Assembly (NCBI RefSeq): GCF_000701265.1
Contig: NZ_JNIA01000025.1
Location: forward strand, 62,001 to 126,000
DNA: 64,000 bases
Direction of reading: 5' to 3'
Source of the DNA: Legionella wadsworthii DSM 21896 = ATCC 33877
GTDB lineage: Bacteria; Pseudomonadota; Gammaproteobacteria; Legionellales; Legionellaceae
The notes beneath the pieces were generated by a model. That model worked only from the letters and a program-made list of their open reading frames with translations, did no database searches and was not told where the DNA came from. Both the position numbers and the translations under genes were made by a program. Position 1 is the stretch's first letter. Each line of letters starts with the position of its first letter. Shown one piece after another: positions 18,101-26,798 of this stretch.

Positions 18101-18114
18101 TGAGATATTTCTTA
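18101..18114 (+). promoter_or_regulatory. LetA (GacA-type) binding box upstream of first Rsm RNA
   Basis: TGAGATATTTCTTA matches the Legionella LetA consensus TNAGAAATTTCTNA at 11 of 12 fixed positions. Its centre lies about 64 bases before the predicted RNA start. The second RNA has the same arrangement at about -65. The consensus is established knowledge; the match is read here. Confidence 0.82.
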
Positions 18115-18171
18115 CATGAATATGAGACAAAATGTAGATGATAATTTGAAACATTTTGGTATGCTTGTTTC

Positions 18172-18314
18172 AACGAGGAATGACAATGGATGTCTTAAAA
18201 GGATTTTATAGCATCATGGAAGACGCTATACCACAAGGATGTGGTTACCCTCCTCGTAATTTAGTCTGCAAAAAAGTCTGATTATGGTGCACATTATCAG
18301 ACTTTCTTCTTTTT
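18172..18314 (+). ncRNA. Rsm-type CsrA-sequestering small RNA, copy 1
   Basis: A GGA-rich RNA predicted to start near 18172, after a -10-like TATGCT (18160-18165). Stems: closing ACGAGGA (18173-18179) with TCCTCGT (18251-18257); GACA-ATGGA-TGTC (18182-18194); TATAGCATC/GACGCTATA around loop ATGGAA (18207-18230); ACCACA-AGGA-TGTGGT (18230-18245). Five GGA triplets are present, four in loops or single strands. ACAAGGATGT matches the CsrA/RsmA SELEX consensus RUACARGGAUGU. A T-tailed hairpin ends it near 18314. RsmY/RsmZ-type RNAs bind CsrA and release transmissive-phase traits when LetA/S is active. The five GGA sites and three inner hairpins are conserved in the copy at 19965. Confidence 0.88.
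18273..18314 (+). terminator. Rho-independent terminator of Rsm RNA copy 1
   Basis: AAAGTCTGAT (18273-18282) pairs perfectly with ATCAGACTTT (18296-18305) around a 13-base loop, followed by CTTCTTTTT. Confidence 0.8.
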
Positions 18315-18457
18315 GGATTTTACTTTTGATCAAAAAGGGTAAAATGCTTTATTTCTCAATGAATCGCCCTGCCCCTTTGATGATGAATAGAGTCTATACT
18401 AATTAAGGGTACTCAATAAAACCCACAGACTTCAGGAAAAATGGAAGGGGGAAATTT

Positions 18458-18985
18458 ATGCGAGGATTCTGTATTCAGGCAGCGATGTTTCAATTGCCAA
18501 TCCCTTTTTTTAATCGCTTTGTCCATGACTTTTGGATTTTAAGGGAAATTGAAAGTAATGCAGTGATTGCACAACTGCATGGCCTGGCAACTTCAAGAAA
18601 AAGTGGGAACATAGTCCCTATAGGGTACAATAAAGATCATAGCTTGAGGGCTTACTGTATTGCTTACGATTCTCAATTCGCTGATGAATACAATTTGCAG
18701 CAAGGGACTTTTGCCTTACCCATACATGCGTACCGTACCGTATATTTGAAGGAGGACTGTATCCACCATTGGTTAAAAGGAGTTAATGCGATTAAAAAAA
18801 TTAATGATTTGGATTTGAATTATCCCCCTTATGGATTCAAAATTCCTATATCCGAAACCATCAACAGTAACTCGATATATCATACTTTTGCGCACGTTAT
18901 GGATGTTCCGATGCATACTTTTGCGGGGTTTTATCATATCGGGATACAAGCATCTCTATACGATCAGATAAAACATCATCTATAA
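18458..18985 (+). CDS. Hypothetical protein located between the two Rsm RNAs
   Basis: A 175-aa protein with AAGGGGGA seven bases before the ATG. There is no signal peptide and no clear membrane helix. HGLATSRKSGNIVPIGY near the middle and NSNSIYHTFAHVMDVP near the end look like conserved blocks, a pattern I loosely associate with NlpC/papain-like or polymorphic-toxin type proteins, but I cannot name the family. Cysteines and histidines (EDCIHHW) are present. It has its own ribosome binding site and sits about 140 bases after the first RNA's terminator. Confidence 0.65.
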   Translation: MRGFCIQAAMFQLPIPFFNRFVHDFWILREIESNAVIAQLHGLATSRKSGNIVPIGYNKDHSLRAYCIAYDSQFADEYNLQQGTFALPIHAYRTVYLKEDCIHHWLKGVNAIKKINDLDLNYPPYGFKIPISETINSNSIYHTFAHVMDVPMHTFAGFYHIGIQASLYDQIKHHL

Positions 18986-19074
18986 AGGCATTGATCCTAT
19001 TCCAATAAACTTTTAAAAGTATTTCAAAGCATCAAAAATTTTGGTCCATTTATCTTTACCCTTTCCATGAGTGT

Positions 19075-19181
19075 ATGTAGGCTCCTCTTCTAATTTCTAT
19101 GAATAAGGCTCTTTTATGCCAAATTTCCTACATTCAGCATTTATGAAAAAGAAATGCCAAGTCTCCTGAGTTAGAAGAGGA
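19075..19181 (+). other. Possible structured RNA with crossing stems
   Basis: In about 107 bases there are two long complementary pairs: ATGTAGG (19075-19081) with CCTACAT (19127-19133), and TCCTCTTCTAA (19083-19093) with TTAGAAGAGGA (19171-19181). They cross, so they form a pseudoknot or two alternative folds. A local hairpin GCATTT/AAATGC (19137-19157) adds a third stem. There is no clear promoter or terminator, and the strand is a guess. Confidence 0.35.
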
Positions 19182-19475
19182 TTTCAATAATCACTTAATT
19201 CTGATGGAAAAGTTTTAGAATATTTAAATACACAATCCAGCGTTTTGGGACAACAATTCTTTCATCCCAATGATGGGTATAAAACGACACCCCCTGCTGC
19301 GGAACTACATACCTTAAATTAGTTACATGGTCTTTAATAGATATCTTCACTGTAGCAAAGTTTTTCTGTTTCACTGTTCCCCATGAAAAGAAATACAAAC
19401 TACTTCTATCCGAAACTGTTTTACAATAGACTATAACGATTCAACACTTTTTTCACTGAAACCATAGAATTCAAT

Positions 19476-19838
19476 ATGAAAAAAAATATTTTAGCCTCCA
19501 TTGTTATTGTCCTTTCGTGCGGATTAGCAGGTTGTTGGACAGTACAAAAAGGACAAAAATCAGGAGTGATCGTTAAAGTTGCCAAGGAAGGAAAATTTTG
19601 GGGAACATATGAAGGCGAAATGATTCTTGGAGGATTGGAAAATGCCAGTGGTGCAAGTGGCCGTGCATTCCACTTCACACTTGGCCAATTTAAATCAGAT
19701 TTAGTAAAAAAAGCAGATTATGCCATGCAAAATAACAAACATGTCGTGATTAGCTATCATTGTGATGCTTATGCCCTCCCTTGGAGTGGTGAAACCAAAT
19801 GTTTTGTCACCCAGATAAATGTACTGCCTGATAAATAA
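19476..19838 (+). CDS. Small lipoprotein of unknown function
   Basis: A 120-aa protein whose N-terminus is a lipoprotein signal with lipobox LAGC at about residue 20, so it should be acylated and membrane-anchored. The mature part has KGQKSGVIVKVAKEGKFW, TYEGEMILGG and GRAFHFTLG, a small beta-rich family also seen in phage and other proteobacteria, without known function. It lies 127 bases before the start of the second Rsm-type RNA and reads toward it. Confidence 0.75.
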   Translation: MKKNILASIVIVLSCGLAGCWTVQKGQKSGVIVKVAKEGKFWGTYEGEMILGGLENASGASGRAFHFTLGQFKSDLVKKADYAMQNNKHVVISYHCDAYALPWSGETKCFVTQINVLPDK

Positions 19839-19892
19839 TCCATTTAAAAAAATTGTTCTTCCTAAAGCAGCTTAATAAGTCTCGACGAACTT

Positions 19893-19906
19893 CAAGAAAT
19901 ATCTTA
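19893..19906 (+). promoter_or_regulatory. LetA (GacA-type) binding box upstream of second Rsm RNA
   Basis: CAAGAAATATCTTA matches TNAGAAATTTCTNA at 10 of 12 fixed positions. Its centre is about 65 bases before the predicted RNA start, the same distance as in copy 1. Confidence 0.8.
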
Positions 19907-19964
19907 CATCAATATAAGCAACTTCAGCCTTCCACTTCCAGCTGGGTTTGTTATACTGAATATT

Positions 19965-20060
19965 AACGAGGAATGACAAAGGATGTCTGAAACGGAATTT
20001 TTTAGCGTCATGGAAGATGCAACACCACACGGATGTGGTAGCTCCTCCTCGTTTTCAATA
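19965..20060 (+). ncRNA. Rsm-type CsrA-sequestering small RNA, copy 2
   Basis: Homologous to the RNA at 18172. A -10-like TATACT is at 19952-19957. Stems: ACGAGGA (19966-19972) with TCCTCGT (20046-20052); GACA-AAGGA-TGTC (19975-19987); GCGTC/GATGC around loop ATGGAA (20005-20020, with one G-U pair); ACCACA-CGGA-TGTGGT (20024-20039). Five GGA triplets are conserved in position and in the loops, including ACACGGATGT, close to the CsrA SELEX consensus. The closing stem runs into GTTTTC; no separate strong terminator is visible, so the 3' end is approximate. Confidence 0.87.
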
Positions 20061-20268
20061 GCAACTTATCTTATTCTGTAAGAAAATATTTTGTTCAAAC
20101 CAATCATTATCCCACTTTTAACTCTTTAAACTATTCCAGATTGATTCCATCAGAGACCCACAACCCAGTTATTATTCAATTATAAAAAGAAGCAACGAGT
20201 TTCATAAAAAAATCATGAATTTTAGTATACTATGAGATAAGGGTCATTCTTTGAATAGTGAGGGATAA

Positions 20269-21918
20269 ATGATCAAGGGCTCTGAACTCTTAGTTGCCGC
20301 CTTGGAAAATGAGGGCGTCGAACACATATTTGGCATTCCAGGCGAAGAAAATCTTGATGTAGTTGAAGCCCTGAGGAATTCATCCATTAAACTGGTAATA
20401 ACCAGGCACGAACAAGCGGCTGCATTTATGGCTGCAACTTATGGACGATTAACGGGTAAACCCGGTGTTTGTATCAGTACGCTAGGGCCTGGTGCATTAA
20501 ATCTCACTACAGGAGCCGCTTATGCGCTTCTTGGGCATATGCCAATGATAATGATCACTGGCCAAAAAGGTGTTTTATCATCACGCCAAGCACGATTTCA
20601 AATGGTAAATACCGTCGCAACCATGCAGCCGCTAACAAAAATGTCACGGCAAATTGTATCACCGTCCATGATCCCCACTATTGTGCGGGAAGCATTTCAC
20701 CTGGCTCAAGAAGAAACACCGGGACCGGTCCATTTAGAACTGCCTGAAGATATTGCGGCAGAGAAAACAAAGAACGTTGCGCTTATTCCTCCACATCCCA
20801 TTGAATATCCTATCGCGTGTGACGAAGCAATCCAACGTGCAGCAAAAATGATTGAAGAAGCAAAACGTCCGCTGGTTATGCTTGGTGCGGCAGCTTCTCG
20901 TCCCAGAGCGACCAATGCTCTTGCTGAATTTATAACAAGAACAAAAATTCCTTACTTCACCACTCAAATGGGAAAAGGAACAGTATCTGGCGCAACAGAA
21001 CTTTATATGGGAACTGCAGCACTTTCAGAACGAGATTATGTCCATGAAGCCATAGAACAAGCTGATCTCATTATCACGATAGGCCACAGTACGGTAGAGA
21101 AACCACCCTTTATTATGGGTCCCCATCTAAAAGTCATTCATGTGAACTACATACCGGCTACAGTGGAGCAGGTCTATTTTCCTCAAGCAGAAGTCATTGG
21201 CGATATGGGTCCCTCTTTGAAATTGTTGGCGGATAGGATTGAAGGAAAACTCCCAAATGCCGATGCACTTCTTTACCTACGAGAAGGCATCCTAAATAAA
21301 ATAGCAGCACGTGCGACCGAGGATCGGTTTACACCGCAACGATTGGTTTATGATGTGCGGCAAGTCATGCCACGAGATGGCATTCTGGCTTTGGATAATG
21401 GAATGTATAAAATTTGGTTTGCCCGAAACTATCGGACTCAGGTGGCCAATACGATTCTTTTAGATAACGCACTTGCCACTATGGGTGCAGGTTTACCTTC
21501 GGCAATTATGGCCGCTCTCATGTATCCGGAACGGCGGGTCATGGCTATTTGTGGTGATGGTGGTTTTATGATGAACAGCCAAGAGTTAGAAACTGCTGTT
21601 CGACTTAAATTAAATTTAGTGGTTCTTGTACTTGAAGATCATGCTTTTGGCATGATTCGTTGGAAACAAGCAGTGGATCACTTTCCAGATTTTGGGATGA
21701 CGTTTACCAATCCTGATTTTATCAAATATGCTGAATCGTATGGAGCAAAAGGCACCCGAGTTGACTCCATCGAGAACTTCCAACCCATTCTAGAAAATGC
21801 TTTTAATGAGGGTGGGATACATTTGGTGGTGTTCCCCATTGATTATTCTGAAAACAAACGTGTTCTCGTGGATGAATTACAACAACGCCTCCCACCAGAA
21901 AAAAAGAGACAAGCATGA
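20269..21918 (+). CDS. Acetolactate synthase-like TPP-dependent enzyme
   Basis: A 549-aa enzyme of the acetohydroxyacid synthase family. FGIPGEENLDVVEALRNS and TRHEQAAAFMAATYGRLTG carry the conserved N-terminal glutamate; the C-terminal TPP/Mg motif is GDGGFMMNSQELETAVRLKLN. This length and the lack of a neighbouring regulatory subunit favour the catabolic AlsS type (pyruvate to acetolactate), but related decarboxylases or ligases are possible. The ribosome binding site GAGGGA is just upstream. Its stop overlaps the start of the aldehyde dehydrogenase gene (ATGA), so the two act together. The partner suggests that the TPP enzyme may produce an aldehyde or ketoacid that the dehydrogenase then oxidises. 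Confidence 0.85.
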   Translation: MIKGSELLVAALENEGVEHIFGIPGEENLDVVEALRNSSIKLVITRHEQAAAFMAATYGRLTGKPGVCISTLGPGALNLTTGAAYALLGHMPMIMITGQKGVLSSRQARFQMVNTVATMQPLTKMSRQIVSPSMIPTIVREAFHLAQEETPGPVHLELPEDIAAEKTKNVALIPPHPIEYPIACDEAIQRAAKMIEEAKRPLVMLGAAASRPRATNALAEFITRTKIPYFTTQMGKGTVSGATELYMGTAALSERDYVHEAIEQADLIITIGHSTVEKPPFIMGPHLKVIHVNYIPATVEQVYFPQAEVIGDMGPSLKLLADRIEGKLPNADALLYLREGILNKIAARATEDRFTPQRLVYDVRQVMPRDGILALDNGMYKIWFARNYRTQVANTILLDNALATMGAGLPSAIMAALMYPERRVMAICGDGGFMMNSQELETAVRLKLNLVVLVLEDHAFGMIRWKQAVDHFPDFGMTFTNPDFIKYAESYGAKGTRVDSIENFQPILENAFNEGGIHLVVFPIDYSENKRVLVDELQQRLPPEKKRQA

Positions 21919-23312
21919 AAAAAACACTTCAGGTGGTTCGCGCATTTGATCGAACATTCATTAAAGACATTCCCTCTGATGATGCACAAACACTTGCAGA
22001 AAAGCTCAATAAAGCAAGCTTACTTCACAAAAATAGACAGGGCTGGCTTCAGCCTCACGAACGGATGGCCATACTCCAACGCACTGCGTCATTATTATCT
22101 GCTGACCAAGATCGTTTTACGCAGTTAATTGCCCAGGAAGGAGGAAAACCATTTACAGATGCAGCAGTTGAAGTGACTCGCGCCATAGACGGACTCAAAA
22201 ACGCTGCGGATGAATTACGCCATTTTGCCGGGAAAGAAATCCCGATGGGGCTCACACCCGCAAGTGAAAACCGCTGGGCCTTCACTATCAAAGAGCCGAT
22301 TGGAGTGGTGGCTGCTATATCGGCTTTTAACCATCCCCTCAATCTCATTGTGCATCAAATCGCCCCAGCAATCGCGGTAGGATGTCCGGTGATTATCAAA
22401 CCTGCGTCGTCAACCCCTTTATGCTGTCTGGAACTGGTCGATTTATTTCGCCAATCGGGACTTGCAGAAGCTTGGTGTCAAACACTAATTACAGAAGATA
22501 ATGAACTGGCAGAGCGGCTTGCGACCGATAAACGTGTTGCATTCTTAAGTTTTATCGGCTCCGCAAAAGTTGGCTGGTACTTACGAAGCAAACTACCTCC
22601 AGGTACTCGTTGTGCTTTGGAACATGGCGGTGCCGCACCCGTAATTGTTGATCGCAGTGCGAATATCCCAACAACAGCAAAATCACTGGTCAAAGGGGGT
22701 TATTACCATGCAGGGCAAGTGTGTGTTTCTGTGCAACGGATCTTTGTTCATCAAGATATACTCGAATCTTTCCTGGATGATTTCGTCAAGCGAGTCAAAA
22801 TACTTCACGTAGGTGATCCTCTTTTAAAAGAAACGGAGGTAGGACCGCTTATCCTTCCGCGAGAAACAGATCGCGTTTTGTCCTGGATAGATGAAGCGGT
22901 AGCAAAGGGCGCCCACTTATTTGGTGGAGGGCGTCTATCCGAAACAACTTTAATTCCCGCTGTATTGCTCAACCCGCCTTGGGATGTCAAAGTGTCCCAC
23001 TTGGAAATATTCGGCCCAGTAACTTGTATTTATTCTTATGAAAATATGGGACAAGCAATAGATCATGCGAATTCATTACCTTTTGCTTTTCAAGCCAGCG
23101 TATTTTCTGAGGAATTGACTCCAGCACTGAAAGCTGCTGAATGTTTAGAAGCCTCTACTGTAGTCATTAATGATCATACTGCATTTCGTACCGATTGGAT
23201 GCCTTTCGCCGGATTAAAACAATCGGGCTATGGGGTTGGGGGGATACCCTGGACTATGGAAGAGATGTCCCACGAAAAGATGATTGTTTTAAAAAAAGAG
23301 AGAAAAAATTAA
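21915..23312 (+). CDS. NAD(P)-dependent aldehyde dehydrogenase
   Basis: A 465-aa member of the ALDH superfamily. Family marks: AFNHPLNLIVHQIAPAIAVG, VIIKPASSTPLCC (cofactor Lys), SFIGSAKVGWYLR, LEHGGAAPVIV (general-base Glu) and GGYYHAGQVCVSVQRIFVH (nucleophile Cys). The end PFAGLKQSGYGVGGIPWTMEEM is typical. It is translationally coupled to the acetolactate synthase-like gene. The natural aldehyde is unknown. Confidence 0.88.
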   Translation: MKKTLQVVRAFDRTFIKDIPSDDAQTLAEKLNKASLLHKNRQGWLQPHERMAILQRTASLLSADQDRFTQLIAQEGGKPFTDAAVEVTRAIDGLKNAADELRHFAGKEIPMGLTPASENRWAFTIKEPIGVVAAISAFNHPLNLIVHQIAPAIAVGCPVIIKPASSTPLCCLELVDLFRQSGLAEAWCQTLITEDNELAERLATDKRVAFLSFIGSAKVGWYLRSKLPPGTRCALEHGGAAPVIVDRSANIPTTAKSLVKGGYYHAGQVCVSVQRIFVHQDILESFLDDFVKRVKILHVGDPLLKETEVGPLILPRETDRVLSWIDEAVAKGAHLFGGGRLSETTLIPAVLLNPPWDVKVSHLEIFGPVTCIYSYENMGQAIDHANSLPFAFQASVFSEELTPALKAAECLEASTVVINDHTAFRTDWMPFAGLKQSGYGVGGIPWTMEEMSHEKMIVLKKERKN

Positions 23313-23559
23313 ATCGCTGCCCTGAACTTCTTTACTTTCCTGAGAAAATTTTTTTATCCTATTTTCTATTTCATAAATCGAATTTTGATTAAAAATTGTG
23401 ACTCTATGTCTTAAATTAATATTGGAAAATAATAATTTTTTCAATCGGGTAATCGATTTTTAAAAAGCAAACTACACTATAGAGAGGGATTAAGAACCAA
23501 GTTATCGTTGGCCCATTTCAGAAAAGAGATAATCACATATTTCGCACAAGGGAGCTGTC

Positions 23560-23805
23560 ATGAAAAATTTAATCATGTGTTTTTTTATTTTAAGTGCATC
23601 TCTTAGTGTTGCTGCAACTCAAACAGATCTGAAATCAAAATGGGTTTGCACCACCAATGCAAGTAAAAGCGATGACTATAAAGAAAGCGTCGCGGACGAT
23701 AAGATGGGGCATACCCAGAATTCCGCAAAGCAATCTTTTGCTTTTGCCGCCGAACATTGCCGTGATTGCACCAAAATAACCTGTGAAGCGACAAACAACT
23801 ATTAG
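23560..23805 (+). CDS. Small secreted cysteine-containing protein
   Basis: An 81-aa protein with a signal peptide ending near SLSVAA and AAGGGAG eight bases before the ATG. The mature part of about 60 residues has cysteines in WVCTT, HCRDCTK and ITCEA, enough for two disulfides. Its stop is 18 bases before the YihY gene. Family not recognised. Confidence 0.7.
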   Translation: MKNLIMCFFILSASLSVAATQTDLKSKWVCTTNASKSDDYKESVADDKMGHTQNSAKQSFAFAAEHCRDCTKITCEATNNY

Positions 23806-23822
23806 GATGATTGCATATTATC

Positions 23823-24698
23823 ATGAATCGAACATTCAAATGGATAGTAGATATTTACACCAATTGGCGCGATGATCGTATCGCAAGTCTTGCAGCTGCA
23901 CTTGCCTATTACACTTTATTTGCCCTCGCCCCCATTCTTCTAATTTGTATCACGGTAGCAGGTGCTTTCTTGGGAGAGGAAGCCGCACGTCATCAAATAG
24001 TTACGCAAATTTCTACCATTATAGGGAAACAGGTTGCCTTGCAAGTTCAAGATATAATTAAAAATGCGAGCATTCCAACGACGGCTTTTTATGTGCAAAT
24101 TGTCAGTATATTTATTTTACTATTTAGTGCTTCAGGTATTTTTAGCGAAATTCAGGCTGGATTAAATATTATTTGGGGTGTTAAAGCCAATCCTAATGCC
24201 TCACGTTTTTCTTTTATTACAAGTCGTATCTTATCCTTTGCGATGGTGCTTATCTCCGCTTTTCTATTATTAATTTCACTGGTGATTACTTCTATGCTCG
24301 CAGCATTAAGCAGTCGTCTTCGATACTTTGTAGGAGTAGATATCTTTTCTGAACTACTCCTCAGTTACTTTATATCTTTTGTCGTGGCCACTTTTCTTTT
24401 TGCTTTAATGTTTAAACATTTACCTGATGTAAAACTCAAATGGAATAATGTATGGGTTGGTGCATTAAGTACCTCTTTATTATTTATTCTCGGTAAAATC
24501 GTCATTGGGTTCTATCTGCACCATGCCCATATTGCTAATATTTTTGGTGCTGCAGGTTCCTTAATCATTCTTTTGATTTGGATATATTACTCCGCGCAAA
24601 TTTTTTTCCTAGGCGCAGAAATTACCAAGATTTACTCGACAAAAAAAAGGATAACCATTACACCCGTTCGAAATGCAAAACAAAAATCAGAAAAATAG
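23823..24698 (+). CDS. YihY/BrkB-family inner-membrane protein
   Basis: About 291 aa with six membrane helices. The N-terminus NRTFKWIVDIYTNWRDDR then LAAALAYYTLFALAPILLI is the family hallmark, as are FGAAGSLIILLIWIYYSAQIFFLGAEIT near the end. An in-frame TTG at 23811 is open, but the ATG at 23823 gives the usual N-terminus. The family was once called ribonuclease BN in error; its transport role is unproven. Confidence 0.85.
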   Translation: MNRTFKWIVDIYTNWRDDRIASLAAALAYYTLFALAPILLICITVAGAFLGEEAARHQIVTQISTIIGKQVALQVQDIIKNASIPTTAFYVQIVSIFILLFSASGIFSEIQAGLNIIWGVKANPNASRFSFITSRILSFAMVLISAFLLLISLVITSMLAALSSRLRYFVGVDIFSELLLSYFISFVVATFLFALMFKHLPDVKLKWNNVWVGALSTSLLFILGKIVIGFYLHHAHIANIFGAAGSLIILLIWIYYSAQIFFLGAEITKIYSTKKRITITPVRNAKQKSEK

Positions 24699-25134
24699 GA
24701 ATTATCCCATATCAAAAATAAGCTTTTAGTGTATTTAAAGAATTGGGAACATAAAAAACATTTTTTCAAATCAAAATAAATTCATAAATTTTGCTAAAAT
24801 CATTTATTTTTAAGTGATGTTCCAAATGCCTAAAACTCTTTTTATTAGAAATTCCTTTTTTGGAATGAAATTTCAAGATGAATTTTCCGAGGAAAATATA
24901 TTTACCGATGATTGCAAAATTACACAGAGATTTATCATCTTAACTAATCACCCCTTTCTCACTATTCTTTAATTCTCGATTATCATTATGTCCTTCTGTT
25001 TTAGATAAGGTATAAATAATTAAGTTGGGATTGTCCTATCAACTGCTGGCTACAGTAAGTTTCTTTAAAAGCTGATGGCTAATTAAGTTTATGATATTCT
25101 CATCTAATAGCTATCCATAATTAGATTTTAGATC
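24699..25134. other. Intergenic, no gene seen
   Basis: About 435 very AT-rich bases. TTGGGAACAT near 24746 and ATGTTCCAA near 24818 form an imperfect inverted repeat. A 43-codon ORF from about 24827 lacks a ribosome binding site. The promoter of the ankyrin gene should lie near 25100. Confidence 0.4.
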
Positions 25135-26724
25135 ATGATAAATAAAGTAAATTTAGAAAAATATCCGGCGCTTCTCTCTTTTTTAAATGCCAGCGATCCC
25201 ATTGAACAAGAATTACTTTCAAGAAACTTAAAAAATGAATATGAAATCGCTAACATTCATTATACACCTATGCAATTAACAGTTATTTTCGGTGATGTAA
25301 CTCATGTAAAAGCTCTTTTAAAAACAAATTTCTATATTGAATTTAATAAATGTCTGGTATTAGAACTGGCTGCAAAATGCGGTCAACTTGATATTCTAAC
25401 ATTATTAATGAACTCAGGGTGGGAAAAATACATTGTTGAAAATATAATTGCTATATTGAATGCTGCTATAAAAGGCAGAAAACCTGAAAGTGTCAGATTT
25501 CTCCTTGGTTTAAGTATGGACCACTTATTCTATGGGTATGGAGAGGAATTACTAAATAACGCCATTAAATGTGGTGATACTGAGATTATCCAGTTACTAC
25601 TTAATTGCCCAACTATCGCAGAGGAACTAAACGCAAGAGTGTTGAGTTGTGCCGCAGATAGTGGGCGTCTGGATGTTTTAGAAATACTTCTTCATTACAA
25701 AAGAGCTCAAGAGCAAATTGCATCAGAGGATAATCGTGCACTTATAGTAGCCTCCGCAGCAGGTCATCTGGAAATTGTCAAATATTTGCTAAGTTATGAA
25801 ATGGTGGCAATGGATATAACTGCCAAAGACAATGAGGCGTTAGAGAAAGCCGCAAAAGGTGGTTTCCTTGATGTGGTAAAATTTTTACTGACTTATCAAA
25901 CCGTACAGGATCATCTCACTGCACAAAATAATGCGGTATTGAGAGCGGCAATAAGCACTAACCAGATTAGGGTAGTTCAGCATTTACTAGGATATAAAAG
26001 CGTCAGGAACACTGTAGCTGCAAATCCCAGCCTCATACTAGATGAGGCTAGACTAAGGAATTATCACAAGGTAATTCTGTTACTATTATCATGCTCCGAT
26101 GTATTTTTTTATGCAGATTTACATGAAAACATTTATGGCAATCACCTTGATCGGTTTATAAAAGAGACATTACAATTATTACATGCTCGACATGATGCTT
26201 TTAAGCAAGCACATCCAAATGGCATATTTAATCTGGATTCAGAAGATGAGATTGTCACTTTATCTCATGTTATTAATAGGTTAATTCGTAAAAATAATCC
26301 AGATTTCGCTAAGGAGATGCATTTTTTATTACAAATTCCTTCTCTTAATAAACTAGATTACCACGACACTAAGCTACGACTTTCAATATCATCCGAGAAC
26401 AAACACGCGGCGAACTTAACATTTAAAATTAATCCATCTGTTGCCAGAGAGTATAATCAGACAAGGCCTGATTCAAAAATTAACTTGACGGATTTTCTTC
26501 GCTTTCTACTTAACTCATCCAAAAATTCCACTGATGTTTCTTGTACAGTTGAACTTGAAGAGTCTGAAAGTTATCCCGTTTTAAACAAGAAGGTACCGGG
26601 TAAAAAATCGATAGCATTCCAATTTTTCCCTAAAGAAATAACTCCTGAAACCACTTCTTTTGGAGTAAGGGCTTTAGAGACAGAATCGGAAATGTCACCC
26701 GCTTCAAAAAGCATAAACCCATGA
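25135..26724 (+). CDS. Ankyrin-repeat protein, Dot/Icm effector candidate
   Basis: A 529-aa protein with no signal peptide. From about residue 40 to 310 there are roughly eight ankyrin-like repeats of about 33 aa, shown by recurring units such as LELAAKCGQLDILTLLMNSG, LSCAADSGRLDVLEILLHY and LEKAAKGGFLDVVKFLLTYQ. The C-terminal 200 residues are unlike ankyrin and end in a hydrophilic Glu/Ser-rich tail (ETESEMSPASKS), typical of type IV secretion signals. Legionella carry many such Ank effectors that bind host proteins. Start codon has only a weak ribosome binding site. A hairpin terminator follows at 26780. Confidence 0.8.
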   Translation: MINKVNLEKYPALLSFLNASDPIEQELLSRNLKNEYEIANIHYTPMQLTVIFGDVTHVKALLKTNFYIEFNKCLVLELAAKCGQLDILTLLMNSGWEKYIVENIIAILNAAIKGRKPESVRFLLGLSMDHLFYGYGEELLNNAIKCGDTEIIQLLLNCPTIAEELNARVLSCAADSGRLDVLEILLHYKRAQEQIASEDNRALIVASAAGHLEIVKYLLSYEMVAMDITAKDNEALEKAAKGGFLDVVKFLLTYQTVQDHLTAQNNAVLRAAISTNQIRVVQHLLGYKSVRNTVAANPSLILDEARLRNYHKVILLLLSCSDVFFYADLHENIYGNHLDRFIKETLQLLHARHDAFKQAHPNGIFNLDSEDEIVTLSHVINRLIRKNNPDFAKEMHFLLQIPSLNKLDYHDTKLRLSISSENKHAANLTFKINPSVAREYNQTRPDSKINLTDFLRFLLNSSKNSTDVSCTVELEESESYPVLNKKVPGKKSIAFQFFPKEITPETTSFGVRALETESEMSPASKSINP

Positions 26725-26779
26725 AAGGTATTAAAAATCAAATAATGATAGGTTCTGGGAAGCGATACTCAGATAAACT

Positions 26780-26798
26780 CCCTCATATCGGCTGAGGG
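26780..26798 (+). terminator. Terminator of the ankyrin gene
   Basis: CCCTCA pairs with TGAGGG around a seven-base loop, followed by CTTTT on the plus strand. It overlaps the stop codon of the convergent minus-strand gene. Confidence 0.6.

Noticed and set aside
19195-19398. 67-codon minus-strand ORF between the Rsm RNAs
   Set aside because: Weak ribosome binding site, no domain and no support from neighbours.
18187-20095. Two homologous tiny ORFs inside the Rsm segments, encoding peptides with FxSxMEDAxPxGCG, suggestive of RiPP precursors
   Set aside because: A one-base indel between the copies shifts the start codon, no maturation genes are nearby, and conservation is explained by the paired stems, GGA loops and LetA boxes.
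24827-24972. 43-codon ORF in the gap before the ankyrin gene
   Set aside because: No ribosome binding site and AT-rich, chance-like composition.
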